NCBI GenBank assembly: GCA_028280065.1 | Contig: JANQMN010000035.1 | Location: 1-64,000 of the forward strand | Length of the DNA stretch: 64,000 bases | From: Hahella sp. | GTDB lineage: Bacteria; Pseudomonadota; Gammaproteobacteria; Pseudomonadales; Oleiphilaceae | Reading direction: 5' to 3' | Notes under the pieces: generated by a model | What the model was told of the DNA's origin: nothing | What the model saw: only the letters and a program-made list of their open reading frames with translations | Databases searched by the model: none | Position numbers and translations under genes: made by a program | Shown: piece after piece, positions 34,812 to 44,841 of the stretch | Layout: each line of letters begins with the position of its first letter | Position numbering within the stretch: the stretch's first letter is position 1

Positions 34812-36833
34812 ATGATCGCTGAGTTGGGACACTATGCATTGATATTGAGCTTTTGCCTGGCGTTGCTGCTTTCCGTGGTGCCCCTGCTCGGCGCTTGGTG
34901 GCAGGATGAGGTTTGGATGCGGTTTTCGAGGCCGCTGGCACTAACCCAGGTGGTATTGGTATTCGCCTCGTTTGTAGCGCTGACGACTTGTTTTTTGATC
35001 GACGATTTTTCCGTTCAATATGTGGCCGGCCACTCGAATTCCCTGTTGCCCTGGTACTACAAGATGAGCGCAGTATGGGGCGGTCACGAAGGCTCGCTGT
35101 TACTTTGGGCGTTGATTTTGGCAGGCTGGACAGCCGCCGTCGCCCGTTTTAGCCGGCAATTGCCTCTACCGATGATCAGCCGCGTGTTAGGCGTGCTCGG
35201 CATTGTGAATATCGGCTTCTTGTCCTTTATATTGCTGACCTCTAATCCGTTTAATCGCTATTTGCCCAATTTTCCCCCGGACGGCGTTGACCTTAATCCG
35301 TTGTTGCAGGATTTCGGTTTGATTGTTCATCCTCCCATGCTCTACATGGGATACGTGGGCTTCTCGGTGGCCTTCGCGTTCGCTATTGCAGCCTTGTTAA
35401 GCGGCCGCTTGGACGCAACCTGGGCGCGTTGGTCCCGGCCTTGGACCACAGTAGCCTGGGCTTTCCTTACCCTGGGAATTTCCTTGGGAAGCTGGTGGGC
35501 CTATTACGAGTTGGGTTGGGGCGGCTGGTGGTTTTGGGATCCTGTGGAGAATGCATCCCTGATGCCTTGGCTGGCGGGCACAGCGCTGATGCACTCCCTG
35601 GCAGTGACCGAAAAACGCGGGGTGTTTAAAAGTTGGACGGTGCTGTTGGCGATCTTTACTTTTTCTCTGAGCCTGCTCGGAACATTCCTTGTGCGGTCGG
35701 GAATTCTTACCTCGGTCCACGCGTTTGCCAGTGATCCGGAACGGGGGCGCTACGTCCTGATGCTGTTACTGATTACCATCGGCGGATCATTGCTCATTTA
35801 TGCCCTTAGAGCACCGGTAGTAATGAGCCGTATAGGCTTTAGCGAGCGGTCTCGGGAAATCTTTCTGTTATTGAACAACATCATATTGATGGTTGCCACG
35901 CTGACAGTGTTAGGAGGGACCTTGTTTCCGTTGGGCGCCGAATATTTCGGTTACGAAGTCTCTGTCGGAGCTCCCTATTTCAATCTGATGTTCGCATTCT
36001 TAGTGCCCCTGCTGGTGCTGATTATGGGTGTCGGCATATACAGTCAATGGAAAGATACCAAGCCCGGTGTATTAGTCCGGAAAATTCCATTGTTGGCGGT
36101 TGTCAGTTTGCCTGTCAGCCTCCTGGTTCCTTGGCTTTACGGAGAAATGGCTTTCCTTGCCGTCGTCGGTGTTTTTATCGCTACTTGGCTGACCATGGCT
36201 ACGGCGCGGGATGTAATTCAGAAATCTTCTTCCAAGAAGGGTTATATTCGCGGTTGGTTGAAAACCTCAAGAAGCTTCAAAGGCATGGTGTTAGGACATT
36301 TGGGGCTCGCTGTTACCATTATGGGAGCAACCATTGTTTCACACTATAACGTGGAAAAGGATGTCCGCATGGAGCCCGGTACCATCGTGACGGTTGCGGG
36401 TTACCAACTGGAACTAGTGAAGTTTGACAAATATCGCGGACCGAATTTTCTAAGTGAACGTGCCGAAGTGCGGGTCCGAAATTCTGCCGGCAGGGAAGTC
36501 TCGACCCTGTTCCCTGAAAAACGCCGCTACACCGTTTCCGGCAGTGTGATGACAGAAGCGGGAATCGATCCGGGATTGTTCAGGGATGTATACGTTTCTA
36601 TGGGCGAACTGGTGGCAGATGATGCGTGGGCGATGCGTGTGCAGTATAAACCTTTGGTTCGTTGGCTATGGCTAGGCTCGATATTCATGGGATGGGGTGG
36701 GCTTTTGGCGGTTGCGGATTCCCGCTATCGTGTACGTCTTCGTCAACGGCTTGGCAACGATACTCGCAAATTGGAAGCGGAAGTCGGGATTACCGGAAAA
36801 GCAGCCCCTTTCGCACGCGGGGAGGCTGGATGA
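34812..36833 (+). CDS. ccmF: CcmF, cytochrome c heme lyase subunit
   Basis: The 673-residue protein has about 15 membrane spans and the WWD motif WGGWWFWDPVENASLMPWL near residue 236, with HP/H residues on neighbouring loops (LIVHPPMLYMGY near 173). Near the C-terminus is a large periplasmic domain (~510-610). CcmF attaches heme to apocytochromes with CcmH/I. Its stop codon overlaps the start of ccmG in ATGA. Confidence 0.95.
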   Translation: MIAELGHYALILSFCLALLLSVVPLLGAWWQDEVWMRFSRPLALTQVVLVFASFVALTTCFLIDDFSVQYVAGHSNSLLPWYYKMSAVWGGHEGSLLLWALILAGWTAAVARFSRQLPLPMISRVLGVLGIVNIGFLSFILLTSNPFNRYLPNFPPDGVDLNPLLQDFGLIVHPPMLYMGYVGFSVAFAFAIAALLSGRLDATWARWSRPWTTVAWAFLTLGISLGSWWAYYELGWGGWWFWDPVENASLMPWLAGTALMHSLAVTEKRGVFKSWTVLLAIFTFSLSLLGTFLVRSGILTSVHAFASDPERGRYVLMLLLITIGGSLLIYALRAPVVMSRIGFSERSREIFLLLNNIILMVATLTVLGGTLFPLGAEYFGYEVSVGAPYFNLMFAFLVPLLVLIMGVGIYSQWKDTKPGVLVRKIPLLAVVSLPVSLLVPWLYGEMAFLAVVGVFIATWLTMATARDVIQKSSSKKGYIRGWLKTSRSFKGMVLGHLGLAVTIMGATIVSHYNVEKDVRMEPGTIVTVAGYQLELVKFDKYRGPNFLSERAEVRVRNSAGREVSTLFPEKRRYTVSGSVMTEAGIDPGLFRDVYVSMGELVADDAWAMRVQYKPLVRWLWLGSIFMGWGGLLAVADSRYRVRLRQRLGNDTRKLEAEVGITGKAAPFARGEAG

Positions 36834-37375
36834 AACGGTTTTTATTGTTTCTGCCGCTAATTGTCGCTGCCGGAATCTTTTTCTTATTCAGCCAGATGCT
36901 GGAACACGATCCGAATGAGTTGCAGTTGGCGCGTAAGGATAAACCGGTGCCTGCCTTCGCACTGCCGGCACTACGGGATGCATCGAGAATCCTTACGGAA
37001 CAGAATCTGCGTGGTGAGCCGATGTTGGTCAACGTCTGGGCGACCTGGTGTCCTTCCTGTCATGTCGAGCACCCGTACCTTAATAAGTTGGCAAAACAAT
37101 ATGGCGTTAAGGTAGTCGGTCTCAACTATAAAGATGAGCGTGAAGAAGCCCTGAAATGGTTGGCTCGACTAGGCGATCCCTATGTATTCAATATTTTTGA
37201 TGAAGACGGGCGGTTAGGTCTTGATCTCGGGGTTTACGGTGCGCCGGAGACTTATCTGGTGGATGCCGGAGGAATAATTCGATACCGCCACGTCGGTGTG
37301 GTAGACGATAAAGTCTGGCATGAGATACTTCTGCCGCGGATGCAGGAAGCGGGCTGGCAGGGGGCTGAATCGTGA
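36830..37375 (+). CDS. ccmG: CcmG/DsbE thiol:disulfide oxidoreductase
   Basis: The 181-residue, membrane-anchored thioredoxin-fold protein has the WCPSC active site near residue 75 and the cis-proline region YGAPETYLVD near 145. It keeps the cysteines of apocytochrome c or CcmH reduced. I set the start at ATG 36830, preceded by GGAGG and overlapping the ccmF stop. Confidence 0.94.
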   Translation: MKRFLLFLPLIVAAGIFFLFSQMLEHDPNELQLARKDKPVPAFALPALRDASRILTEQNLRGEPMLVNVWATWCPSCHVEHPYLNKLAKQYGVKVVGLNYKDEREEALKWLARLGDPYVFNIFDEDGRLGLDLGVYGAPETYLVDAGGIIRYRHVGVVDDKVWHEILLPRMQEAGWQGAES

Positions 37376-37854
37376 ATTTGAATATTTCGAGATTGCTGCT
37401 GGCCGGAATGATAGTGCTGGCCTGTCAAAGCGCTCATGCTTTAGAGCCTTATGAATTTCCGGACGAACAAACCCGTTTGCGTTTTCAAGAGCTGACCTAT
37501 GAGCTTCGCTGCCCCAAATGTCAAAATCAAAATATTGCCGATTCTAATGCACCGATTGCAAAGGATCTGCGCCAGGAAGTGCATCGACTGCTTGAGGAAG
37601 GCAAGCGAGACGATGAGATAGTGTACTACCTGGTCGAACGGTATGGCGATTTTATTCGCTATCGGCCGCCATTTTCATTAAATACGGCCTTATTATGGCT
37701 GACACCGATCGTACTTGTGGTAGTCGGTGTCGGCGTCGCACTGTGGTTGGGTAGGCGTCGGAAAGTTACCAGCAACGGCGCGGATGATTTGTCACCGGAA
37801 GAAGAGGAACGGTTGGCCCGAATTCTGCGCGCGCAGGACCGAACATTCGAATGA
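37372..37854 (+). CDS. ccmH: CcmH, cytochrome c maturation redox protein
   Basis: The 160-residue protein has a signal peptide, the LRCPKCQNQNIADS motif near residue 45 with the redox-active CxxC, and one C-terminal span. This is the short CcmH (CycL) form, with the TPR part encoded separately by the next gene. GTG 37372 overlaps the ccmG stop. Confidence 0.93.
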   Translation: MNLNISRLLLAGMIVLACQSAHALEPYEFPDEQTRLRFQELTYELRCPKCQNQNIADSNAPIAKDLRQEVHRLLEEGKRDDEIVYYLVERYGDFIRYRPPFSLNTALLWLTPIVLVVVGVGVALWLGRRRKVTSNGADDLSPEEEERLARILRAQDRTFE

Positions 37855-37902
37855 GTTCTGCGTTCCCTGTATTTTTCTTTTTGTAGTAATGGAATCCAAT
37901 AA

Positions 37903-39171
37903 ATGTATTTCTTGTGGGTAGGTTTTGCGGTATTGACCTTATTGGCTTTGCTGATGGTCTTAATGCCGGTTATCAGTGCACTTCGTAAGCCCTTGAAAAC
38001 ACCCGGCACTGACGCTCAAGAAACAAATCTGCTGTTGTTTCGGGACAGGTTGGCAGAACTTCAGCGAGATATGGATGCAGGCCGATTATCCGCGGACGAG
38101 TTTACAGGACTAAAAACAGAGCTGGAAAAAAGTCTGTTAAATGACCTGCCGGGTCCTGCTACAGACAACAAGGCGACCAGACAAACCAGCCACCCGTTAC
38201 GCTCATATGCGTTGATTATTCTCTGTGCCGTGTTCATTCCGGTGACTGCCGTGGGCCTCTATACCGCACTGGGAGATTACAACGGATTACAGCAAGCTCA
38301 TTGGAGCCAGGAAACCCGCCAGGAACTGAGCGGTTTGGGCTCGGATATGAACGCGATGCTAGCGCGTCTCGAACAGCGGTTAGCGGACAATCCGGCTCAA
38401 ATTGAAGGCTGGATTATGCTCGGGCAATCCTACATGGGATTGGAGAGGTACGCGGAAGCCAGCCAAGCGTATCGGCAACTCGCAACGCAGTTGCAGACGC
38501 AGGGAGAAGACCCGGCGCCGGCCTATGGTTTATTGGCACAGGCATTGTATTTCAATACCGGGCACATTTCCGAGGTCGTCCAACAAGCGATTGACCAGGC
38601 GTTGGCTGCCAATCCGGAAGAAACCAATACCTTGAGTTTATTGGGAATTGCGGCTTTTCAAGAAAACCGGTTCGAGCAAGCGATTGCGTACTGGCAGCAG
38701 GTTTTGCAAATCAGCCCCAATGATCCCAGTGCAGCAGCTTTGCGCAATGGTATTGCCAGGGCGGAACAGCTAATTGAGCAACAGGCCGCACAGGCTGATG
38801 CGCCAAGCCAAACCGCCGGAGATGGAGCACAGTTGCAAGTGCAGCTGACTCTTGCAGCAGACCTGGCAGGCCAGGCAAATCCCGACGATGAAATCTTTGT
38901 GTTAGCCAGACCTCCGGGTACCCGTATGCCGGTTGCGGTCACGAAACTGCGGGTAGCTGAGTTACCCTTGGAGATCACCCTTACAGATGCGATGTCGATG
39001 GGACCGATGGGCAAGTTGTCCGCAACGGAACAGGTAGAAGTGGTTGCCAGAATATCCAAGAACGGGACGCCGCAACCGCAGTCCGGGGACTTCGAAGGGA
39101 TCGTCGGACCGATTACTCCGGCGCAACAACAAGGCCCGGTGACGCTGGAAATCAATCAAATGATTCCATGA
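37903..39171 (+). CDS. ccmI: CcmI (CycH), TPR subunit of cytochrome c maturation
   Basis: The 422-residue protein has two N-terminal spans (residues ~3-22 and 100-120) with a CcmI-1 helical cytoplasmic loop, a block of TPR repeats (~145-290, including IEGWIMLGQSYMGLERYAEASQAY), and a C-terminal beta-rich domain. It binds the C-termini of apocytochromes. It ends the ccm operon. No strong terminator follows in the 167-bp spacer. Confidence 0.92.
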   Translation: MYFLWVGFAVLTLLALLMVLMPVISALRKPLKTPGTDAQETNLLLFRDRLAELQRDMDAGRLSADEFTGLKTELEKSLLNDLPGPATDNKATRQTSHPLRSYALIILCAVFIPVTAVGLYTALGDYNGLQQAHWSQETRQELSGLGSDMNAMLARLEQRLADNPAQIEGWIMLGQSYMGLERYAEASQAYRQLATQLQTQGEDPAPAYGLLAQALYFNTGHISEVVQQAIDQALAANPEETNTLSLLGIAAFQENRFEQAIAYWQQVLQISPNDPSAAALRNGIARAEQLIEQQAAQADAPSQTAGDGAQLQVQLTLAADLAGQANPDDEIFVLARPPGTRMPVAVTKLRVAELPLEITLTDAMSMGPMGKLSATEQVEVVARISKNGTPQPQSGDFEGIVGPITPAQQQGPVTLEINQMIP

Positions 39172-39338
39172 CCAGGAGTCCATTGCCCAGGATTTTCTGC
39201 ATTTGTAAGCGATATCTCACAAAAACAGCAGATTTATCCTATAGTGCCGCTGCAAGTTCTTCATTAAAATGTTCGCCTCAATTGCAAATAGTCTAATCAC
39301 CTGCCGTTTTCAGGTTGTTTGTTGTCAAGGAGGATTGC

Positions 39339-39806
39339 ATGAACTATCTCACTTTGCGGTTTTTATTCGGGCTTCTTAACGGCGTTGTCGGCGTTGGAGC
39401 GCTTCTACTCGTTCTTTTTTCTCAACTAATGCTGAAACCTTCTGAATGGGTTTTTGTGGTTTTTGCCTTCTTATTAATTTCTCTGGGTCTGGGCGGTAAA
39501 ACCTATCTCAAAGCGAAGTATGCGAGCCTGATCAGTAATAATTTCACGCCTTCGCGAAAAATGCGCGGGATTGGTATAGCCATGGTGGCTGGCGGGATAT
39601 TGCTGATGGTGCCTACCTGCATAAAGTTGCTGAGCGGTTTGCCGATAGTCGCCAACGGGTTAGCCGAAGGTAGTTTTCATCCCATGCTTTGGATCAAGAT
39701 ATTGCTGTCGCTGTCGGCAATGTTGGCACCGGCGATGATATTATTGCTATCCGGCGTAAAAACTCATCGGCGGCACCAGCTTTCAATTTCCATGGAGCTT
39801 TGTTGA
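39339..39806 (+). CDS. small four-span membrane protein of unknown function
   Basis: The 155-residue protein has about four membrane spans (residues ~8-28, 35-53, 78-98 and 118-140) separated by short basic loops. It has no motif I recognise. ATG 39339 was chosen because a near-perfect AAGGAGG lies just upstream. It may be cotranscribed with the following sensor kinase gene. Confidence 0.65.
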   Translation: MNYLTLRFLFGLLNGVVGVGALLLVLFSQLMLKPSEWVFVVFAFLLISLGLGGKTYLKAKYASLISNNFTPSRKMRGIGIAMVAGGILLMVPTCIKLLSGLPIVANGLAEGSFHPMLWIKILLSLSAMLAPAMILLLSGVKTHRRHQLSISMELC

Positions 39807-39938
39807 GCGACTTCCGGATTAGTTTGCGGGATTCTTTCGCGGCCACGGAAGGCCTTGGCAAAACGACTGTTTCTGCGGGTTGCATATTCCTGGCCGCAAC
39901 TCTATTCTTTCCATAAATCCCCCACGGTTCATAGACCC

Positions 39939-41543
39939 ATGGCAGACCGTTACCTTTCTGCTGCCAGTGAAGAAGCCGATGTGCTCGTCGTCGAACAGGA
40001 TGAACAGCAATCCGATTTGCTCTGCATGCTGCTGGCGCAAGCGGGTTATCGGATATCCAGTTGTGACACTGGCAAGGAAGCATTGGAAGTCGCTCCGGAA
40101 CTTTTACCGGGTCTGATATTGCTGGCTGTATCGCTGCCTGACATGGATGGTTTTACCGTCTGTCAGCAGCTGAAGCAAATTGAGCAAGTCTCCCGTATTC
40201 CCGTAATATTTATGGCGGACAGCCAAAATCACGAGTTGGAAGAAAAAGGCTTCGAGTTTGGTGGCATAGATTTTATCTATCGGCCTACCAACGACAAAGT
40301 GCTTCTAGCCCGCATCCGTACTCAGTTGGAGCTGAAATCCCATCAGGATGCGCTTGAAAAACTGGTCAGAGTCAGAACCGATACCTTGAACCAGGCCCTA
40401 CAGGAACTGTCGCACAGCAATCGCTCGAAAGACCGCTTTCTGGATACAATCAGCCACGAACTCCGCACACCCCTGAACGGCATCAGCGGAGGAGTGCAAC
40501 TGTTGAATCAAACCCGCCTGGCGCCCTCCCAGGCTCAATACCTGCAAGTCATTCAAAAGTCATCAACTCACCTCAGCAGTCTGTTAGAAAGCATCTTGGA
40601 TTTTTCCGAAGCCAGTGCCAATTCGCTGGTGCTGCAAACCACGCCTATAAACCTAGTAAACTTGTTACATGAAGTCAGTTTGCTAGCCTCCCAGCGTTGT
40701 CGGGAAAAGGGACTCTACTATGAAAGCTACATCGCGCCGGATGTCAGCCAAAAACTGTTGGGCGACGGTCAGAAATTGCGGCGGCTGTTGTTCCACGTTT
40801 TAGACAATGCGGTAAAGTTTACCTCCAAGGGTAAGGTCCATCTGCAGGCGGATGAATATTTTGACGGCGTAAAACATTGGCTGCAGGTACAGGTTGTGGA
40901 TACTGGTGTGGGCATCTCCGAAGGTAAGAAAAATGCCTTGTTCGCTCCGTTTCACCAACTGGATAGCGCGTTCAATCGGCAGCATGGCGGTTTGGGGATC
41001 GGGTTGCCGATCTGCCATGCATTTTGCGAGCTGATGGGCGGGCAGATCAATATTGATGCTCAACAAGGCGTGGGAACGGTAGTGGAAATTTCTCTTCCGT
41101 TTAAGCCATACCCGACTATTTCGGAAACTAACGAAGCCAGTGCGGCGCCGAAGAAGAAAGGAAAACGAAAGTGCAAGACTGTGCTTGTGGTCGAAGACAA
41201 TCGGGTTAATCAAATGGTCCAAAAGGGCATTCTCACAAAATTGGGATATGAGACGGTGTTTGCGGAAAACGGACAAGAAGCGCTGGATCAGGTACAGAAA
41301 GAGGACTTTCTCGCCATTCTGATGGATTGCCAAATGCCGATTATGGATGGCTTCGAGGCGACAAGGAAAATCCGGACTCTCGATACCACCGCCAGCAAGC
41401 TGCCTATTATCGCGATCACCGCCAATGCCATGTCGGGCGATCGTCAGCGATGCCTTGATTCGGGAATGGACGATTATCTTGCCAAGCCCGTCAAAATGGA
41501 TGAGCTAAAAGACAAGTTGCAACGGTGGATTGCAACCTATTAA
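39939..41543 (+). CDS. hybrid histidine kinase: pseudo-receiver, kinase, receiver
   Basis: The 534-residue soluble protein has an N-terminal receiver fold (residues ~12-130), a dimerisation/phospho-acceptor domain with His173 in ISHELRTPLN, an HATPase domain (~270-395, with N-box FHVLDNAVKF and GLGIGLPI) and a C-terminal receiver (~410-530) with the full set: VEDN, Asp463 in LMDCQMP and Lys516 in LAKP. The first receiver has Ala63 where the phospho-acceptor Asp should be (LLAVSLPDMDG) and Arg115 in place of the conserved Lys, so it cannot be phosphorylated normally. ATG 39939 is used. A longer start would only add residues before the receiver. No membrane span or input sensor is visible. Confidence 0.87.
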   Translation: MADRYLSAASEEADVLVVEQDEQQSDLLCMLLAQAGYRISSCDTGKEALEVAPELLPGLILLAVSLPDMDGFTVCQQLKQIEQVSRIPVIFMADSQNHELEEKGFEFGGIDFIYRPTNDKVLLARIRTQLELKSHQDALEKLVRVRTDTLNQALQELSHSNRSKDRFLDTISHELRTPLNGISGGVQLLNQTRLAPSQAQYLQVIQKSSTHLSSLLESILDFSEASANSLVLQTTPINLVNLLHEVSLLASQRCREKGLYYESYIAPDVSQKLLGDGQKLRRLLFHVLDNAVKFTSKGKVHLQADEYFDGVKHWLQVQVVDTGVGISEGKKNALFAPFHQLDSAFNRQHGGLGIGLPICHAFCELMGGQINIDAQQGVGTVVEISLPFKPYPTISETNEASAAPKKKGKRKCKTVLVVEDNRVNQMVQKGILTKLGYETVFAENGQEALDQVQKEDFLAILMDCQMPIMDGFEATRKIRTLDTTASKLPIIAITANAMSGDRQRCLDSGMDDYLAKPVKMDELKDKLQRWIATY

Positions 41544-41689
41544 TTGGCGGCGCACTTTGTTAGGCTGGCGAGTTACCGGCGGCCAACTTGGTTGCGATTA
41601 TCTGGTCTCTTTTGGATAGCTGTGCTGCTCTTGCCCATTGTGCAAAATTGACTTTATTACCCTCGGCTGAATGAATAAAGGACAGCTAT

Positions 41690-42148
41690 ATGATTGAAGA
41701 TAACAAAGTAGTAACGATCGATTATACCCTGAAAGATGATGCCGACACGGTGTTGGACACCTCTGAGGGCCGCGAGCCTTTGGTGTATCTTCACGGCGCG
41801 AGCAACATTATTCCGGGTTTGGAAAAGGCGTTGTCCGGCATGACGGTTGGCGATGACTTTGAAGTTACCGTTGAACCGGTGGAAGCTTATGGTGAATATA
41901 ATCCGGAAATGGTGCAACAAGTGCCCAAGGATGCTTTTCAGGGAGTAGAAGAGATTGAACCCGGCATGCGGTTTAACGCGCAAGGCGCTCAAGGACCTAT
42001 CCAGGTAGTCGTCACAAATGTGGACGAGGCGCAAGTGACCGTTGACGCAAATCATCCCTTGGCGGGGAAGATCTTAAACTTCAACGGTACGATTCGCGAC
42101 GTTCGGGATGCTTCCGATGAGGAAATTGAGCACGGCCACGCACACTAG
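41690..42148 (+). CDS. SlyD-like FKBP-type peptidyl-prolyl isomerase
   Basis: The 152-residue protein has the FKBP catalytic halves (VTIDYTLKDDADTVLDTS near the start and PLVYLHGASNIIPGLEKALSGM near residue 30) interrupted by the insert-in-flap chaperone domain (~70-125), as in SlyD. The metal-binding C-terminal tail is reduced to EHGHAH, so nickel storage is probably minor. ATG at 41690. Confidence 0.88.
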   Translation: MIEDNKVVTIDYTLKDDADTVLDTSEGREPLVYLHGASNIIPGLEKALSGMTVGDDFEVTVEPVEAYGEYNPEMVQQVPKDAFQGVEEIEPGMRFNAQGAQGPIQVVVTNVDEAQVTVDANHPLAGKILNFNGTIRDVRDASDEEIEHGHAH

Positions 42149-42162
42149 CGATTTGCAGTGGT

Positions 42163-43044
42163 CTAGCGCAATAATAAAAGGGGTTTCTTGGTTTTTTGCA
42201 GCATTTTTGCAGTGAAACTACCCATCAGAAGCCCTCTGATCCGTGTATGGCTAAAAGCGCCCATCACCATCAAATCAATCGATTCCCGTAATTGATAATC
42301 TGCCAGGGCTTCGTCGATTCGGCCATGCAGCTGCACCGCCTTGGCTTCCACGCCACTCTCGCTTAGTCTGTTCAGTGCTTGCTGCTGATATTCCGGAACG
42401 ACACCGGGATCTGAGGTGACTGTAACCAGGTCGCATTTGGCCTGTTTAAAGAGCGGACTCCAGGCCACCATTTCGAGTGCTTTGCGGGCAGCGGGGCTGT
42501 CATCGAAGGCCAGCATCACGTGCTTGGGTTCCGAAAATCCACCATTGACTACCAGAATCGGCTTATGTAATGCGCGGATAGTTGCTTCCAGTTGAGTGCC
42601 AATGCCGGTTTGGTCGGCTTCATGCTGCTCGCCCCGGATGCCGATGACCAGCACCCGGATCTGTGGCTCCAGGTCGACCAGCGCTTCCGGCAACGTCCCA
42701 TGGCGTTGACTGGAGTAAACCTGATTGACACCGGAGATCTTCGCCTGCTGTTTTGCTTCCTTAAGCATCAGGTTGCCTTGCTTGATCAGCAGCCTGCTGC
42801 GATTCTGTTCGACCTCTGTGAGTTCCTTGAGTAACTCTTCGGAACTGCCAAGACCGATAGCGCCGGTCAAATCCGAGACCGCTGGATTTCTGCCGTGCTC
42901 GATGGTGTGTAACAGATGCAAGGGTGCATCGGCGGTACGGGCGATCCAGTAGGCATAATCGCAAACCGCCTGACTCAGAGACGACTCGTCAATACCCGCT
43001 AGAACCAGACTGTTTGTATCTACCATATTGGTTGCTTCACCCAT
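42163..43044 (-). CDS. tandem universal stress protein
   Basis: The 293-residue protein has two USP domains. The first begins LVLAGIDESSLSQAV. The second (~150-293) begins HVMLAFDDSPAARKA and ends with the nucleotide-binding motif VMGAFSHTRIRGLLMGSFTAKML. Its ATG overlaps the stop codon of the SulP gene upstream (43042-43046), so production is coupled to the transporter. It may sense ATP and regulate the transporter; this is inferred. Confidence 0.88.
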   Translation of the reverse strand: MGEATNMVDTNSLVLAGIDESSLSQAVCDYAYWIARTADAPLHLLHTIEHGRNPAVSDLTGAIGLGSSEELLKELTEVEQNRSRLLIKQGNLMLKEAKQQAKISGVNQVYSSQRHGTLPEALVDLEPQIRVLVIGIRGEQHEADQTGIGTQLEATIRALHKPILVVNGGFSEPKHVMLAFDDSPAARKALEMVAWSPLFKQAKCDLVTVTSDPGVVPEYQQQALNRLSESGVEAKAVQLHGRIDEALADYQLRESIDLMVMGAFSHTRIRGLLMGSFTAKMLQKTKKPLLLLR

Positions 43045-44537
43045 TAGTGACCTCCGAGAACTTTTTCGATTTGATCGGGCTTATCATGCACGCCAAAACG
43101 GTCAACGATGGTTTCGCTAGCTTCGTTCAAGCCGATCACTTCCACTTCCGCCCCTTCCCGGCGGAACTTCAGGACCGCCATATCCAAGGCATGGACACCG
43201 GTGATATCCCAGAAATGCGCGGCAGTCAGGTCAATGACAATTTTTTCAACGGCTTCTTTAAAATCGAATTGATCGACAAACTTATCGGCCGAATTAAAGA
43301 ATATTTGGCCATGCACGCTATATCTGCGGGTACTGCTATCTTCGTCCAGTTTGGATTCCACATACATAAAGTGACTGACTTTGTTGGCAAAGAACAGGGC
43401 GGCTAACAACACGCCAGCAAACACGCCGAACGCGAGATTGTGGGTCCACACCACGACAACCACGGTTGAAATCATGACGATATTGGTGGAAAGCGGGTAA
43501 GTGCGCAAATTTTTTATCGAACTCCAGTCGAAGGTGCCTATCGACACCATGATCATTACGGCAACTAATGCCGCCATGGGAATCTCACTTACCCATTCGT
43601 TCATGAAAACCACCAGAACCAGCAACACGCTACCGGCAACCAAAGTGGAGAGCCTGCCGCGTCCGCCGGACTTTACGTTGATCACCGATTGACCAATCAT
43701 GGCGCATCCCGCCATTCCACCTAGCAGACCTGCGCTGATATTGGCAACGCCCTGACCCTTGCATTCGCGGTTTTTGTCGCTTTTGGTATCGGTGAGGTCA
43801 TCGACGATGGTTGCTGTCATTAGTGATTCCAACAGACCGACGACCGCCAATGCGGCGGCATAAGGAAAGATAATTTTAAGCGTTTCAAGATTAAGGGGCA
43901 CGTCGGGCCATAGGAAAATCGGCAGGGTGTCGGGTAGCTCCCCCATATCTCCGACGGTGCGGATATCTAAACCGGCAAACATGGCGAAGGCCGTACAGGC
44001 CAATATGCAGATCAACGGTGAGGGGACGATTTTACCGACCACCGGTAAGTGCGGGAACAGGTAAATAATCGCCAGTCCCGCACCGGTCATGGCATAAACA
44101 TGCCAGGTCACATCCGTTAACTCCGGTAACTGCGCCAGGAAGATGAGAATCGCCAGGGCGTTAACGAAACCGGTGACCACTGAACGGGAGACAAAGCTCA
44201 TCAAACTGCCTAGTTTCAGCGCCCCCATCAGGATCTGCAGGACGCCGGTTAATAGGGTTGCCGCGAGCAGGTACTGTAGCCCATGTTCCTTGACCAGGCT
44301 GACCATTAGCAGTGCCATTGCCCCGGTAGCGGCAGAAATCATTCCCGGGCGTCCGCCGACGAAGGCGATAACCACAGCGATGCAAAAGGAGGCATATAGG
44401 CCTACTTTGGGATCGACACCGGCAATAATGGAGAAGGCGATCGCTTCGGGAATTAGTGCCAGGGCAACAACTAATCCGGCCAGAATATCGCCGCGCAGAT
44501 TTCCGAACCAATCCTGTTTAGTAGAAGATAGAAGCAT
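43044..44537 (-). CDS. SulP family inorganic anion transporter with STAS domain
   Basis: The 497-residue transporter has the SulP core (about 10-14 spans over residues 1-385, with [16 protein letters not shown] near residue 20 and the [20 protein letters not shown] block near 270) and a C-terminal STAS domain (~390-490). Members carry sulfate, bicarbonate or other anions. Substrate cannot be fixed here, though pairing with a USP is known for bicarbonate-type SulP genes. ATG 44537. The 300-bp upstream spacer has a short GC-rich hairpin at 44774-44801 but no gene. Confidence 0.88.
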   Translation of the reverse strand: MLLSSTKQDWFGNLRGDILAGLVVALALIPEAIAFSIIAGVDPKVGLYASFCIAVVIAFVGGRPGMISAATGAMALLMVSLVKEHGLQYLLAATLLTGVLQILMGALKLGSLMSFVSRSVVTGFVNALAILIFLAQLPELTDVTWHVYAMTGAGLAIIYLFPHLPVVGKIVPSPLICILACTAFAMFAGLDIRTVGDMGELPDTLPIFLWPDVPLNLETLKIIFPYAAALAVVGLLESLMTATIVDDLTDTKSDKNRECKGQGVANISAGLLGGMAGCAMIGQSVINVKSGGRGRLSTLVAGSVLLVLVVFMNEWVSEIPMAALVAVMIMVSIGTFDWSSIKNLRTYPLSTNIVMISTVVVVVWTHNLAFGVFAGVLLAALFFANKVSHFMYVESKLDEDSSTRRYSVHGQIFFNSADKFVDQFDFKEAVEKIVIDLTAAHFWDITGVHALDMAVLKFRREGAEVEVIGLNEASETIVDRFGVHDKPDQIEKVLGGH

Positions 44538-44841
44538 AATGAACTCATTAATTTCGGGAGTTGTTCATGACCTCTACCTGGACGGCTGAATCGAATGGGC
44601 TATTCGCTTTTGCAAAGTTGAATGCCGATTATGCAATTGCAATCAAGTAAATCTTCAATATGATAATGCTGCTTAAGTTCACTGAGGCTGTAGGATGATC
44701 CTGCGAACCACTTCGTAACCTTAGGCAAATACCAAGTTGAACAAGCACTCGTGTCTATTTGAGGAGGTGATGAGCGGGCGGCAGTCTAACGACTGACCCG
44801 CGCAGCTTGAATACGCAATTGGGCTTACCCGAAGACTTTTG

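Noticed and set aside
44143-44589. 148-codon plus-strand frame over the SulP gene
   Set aside because: It is antisense to a clear SulP reading frame and has Arg/Ala/Thr-rich shadow composition.
44774-44801. GC-rich hairpin as a terminator
   Set aside because: Stem is interrupted by an internal loop and has no T-run; not listed as a feature.
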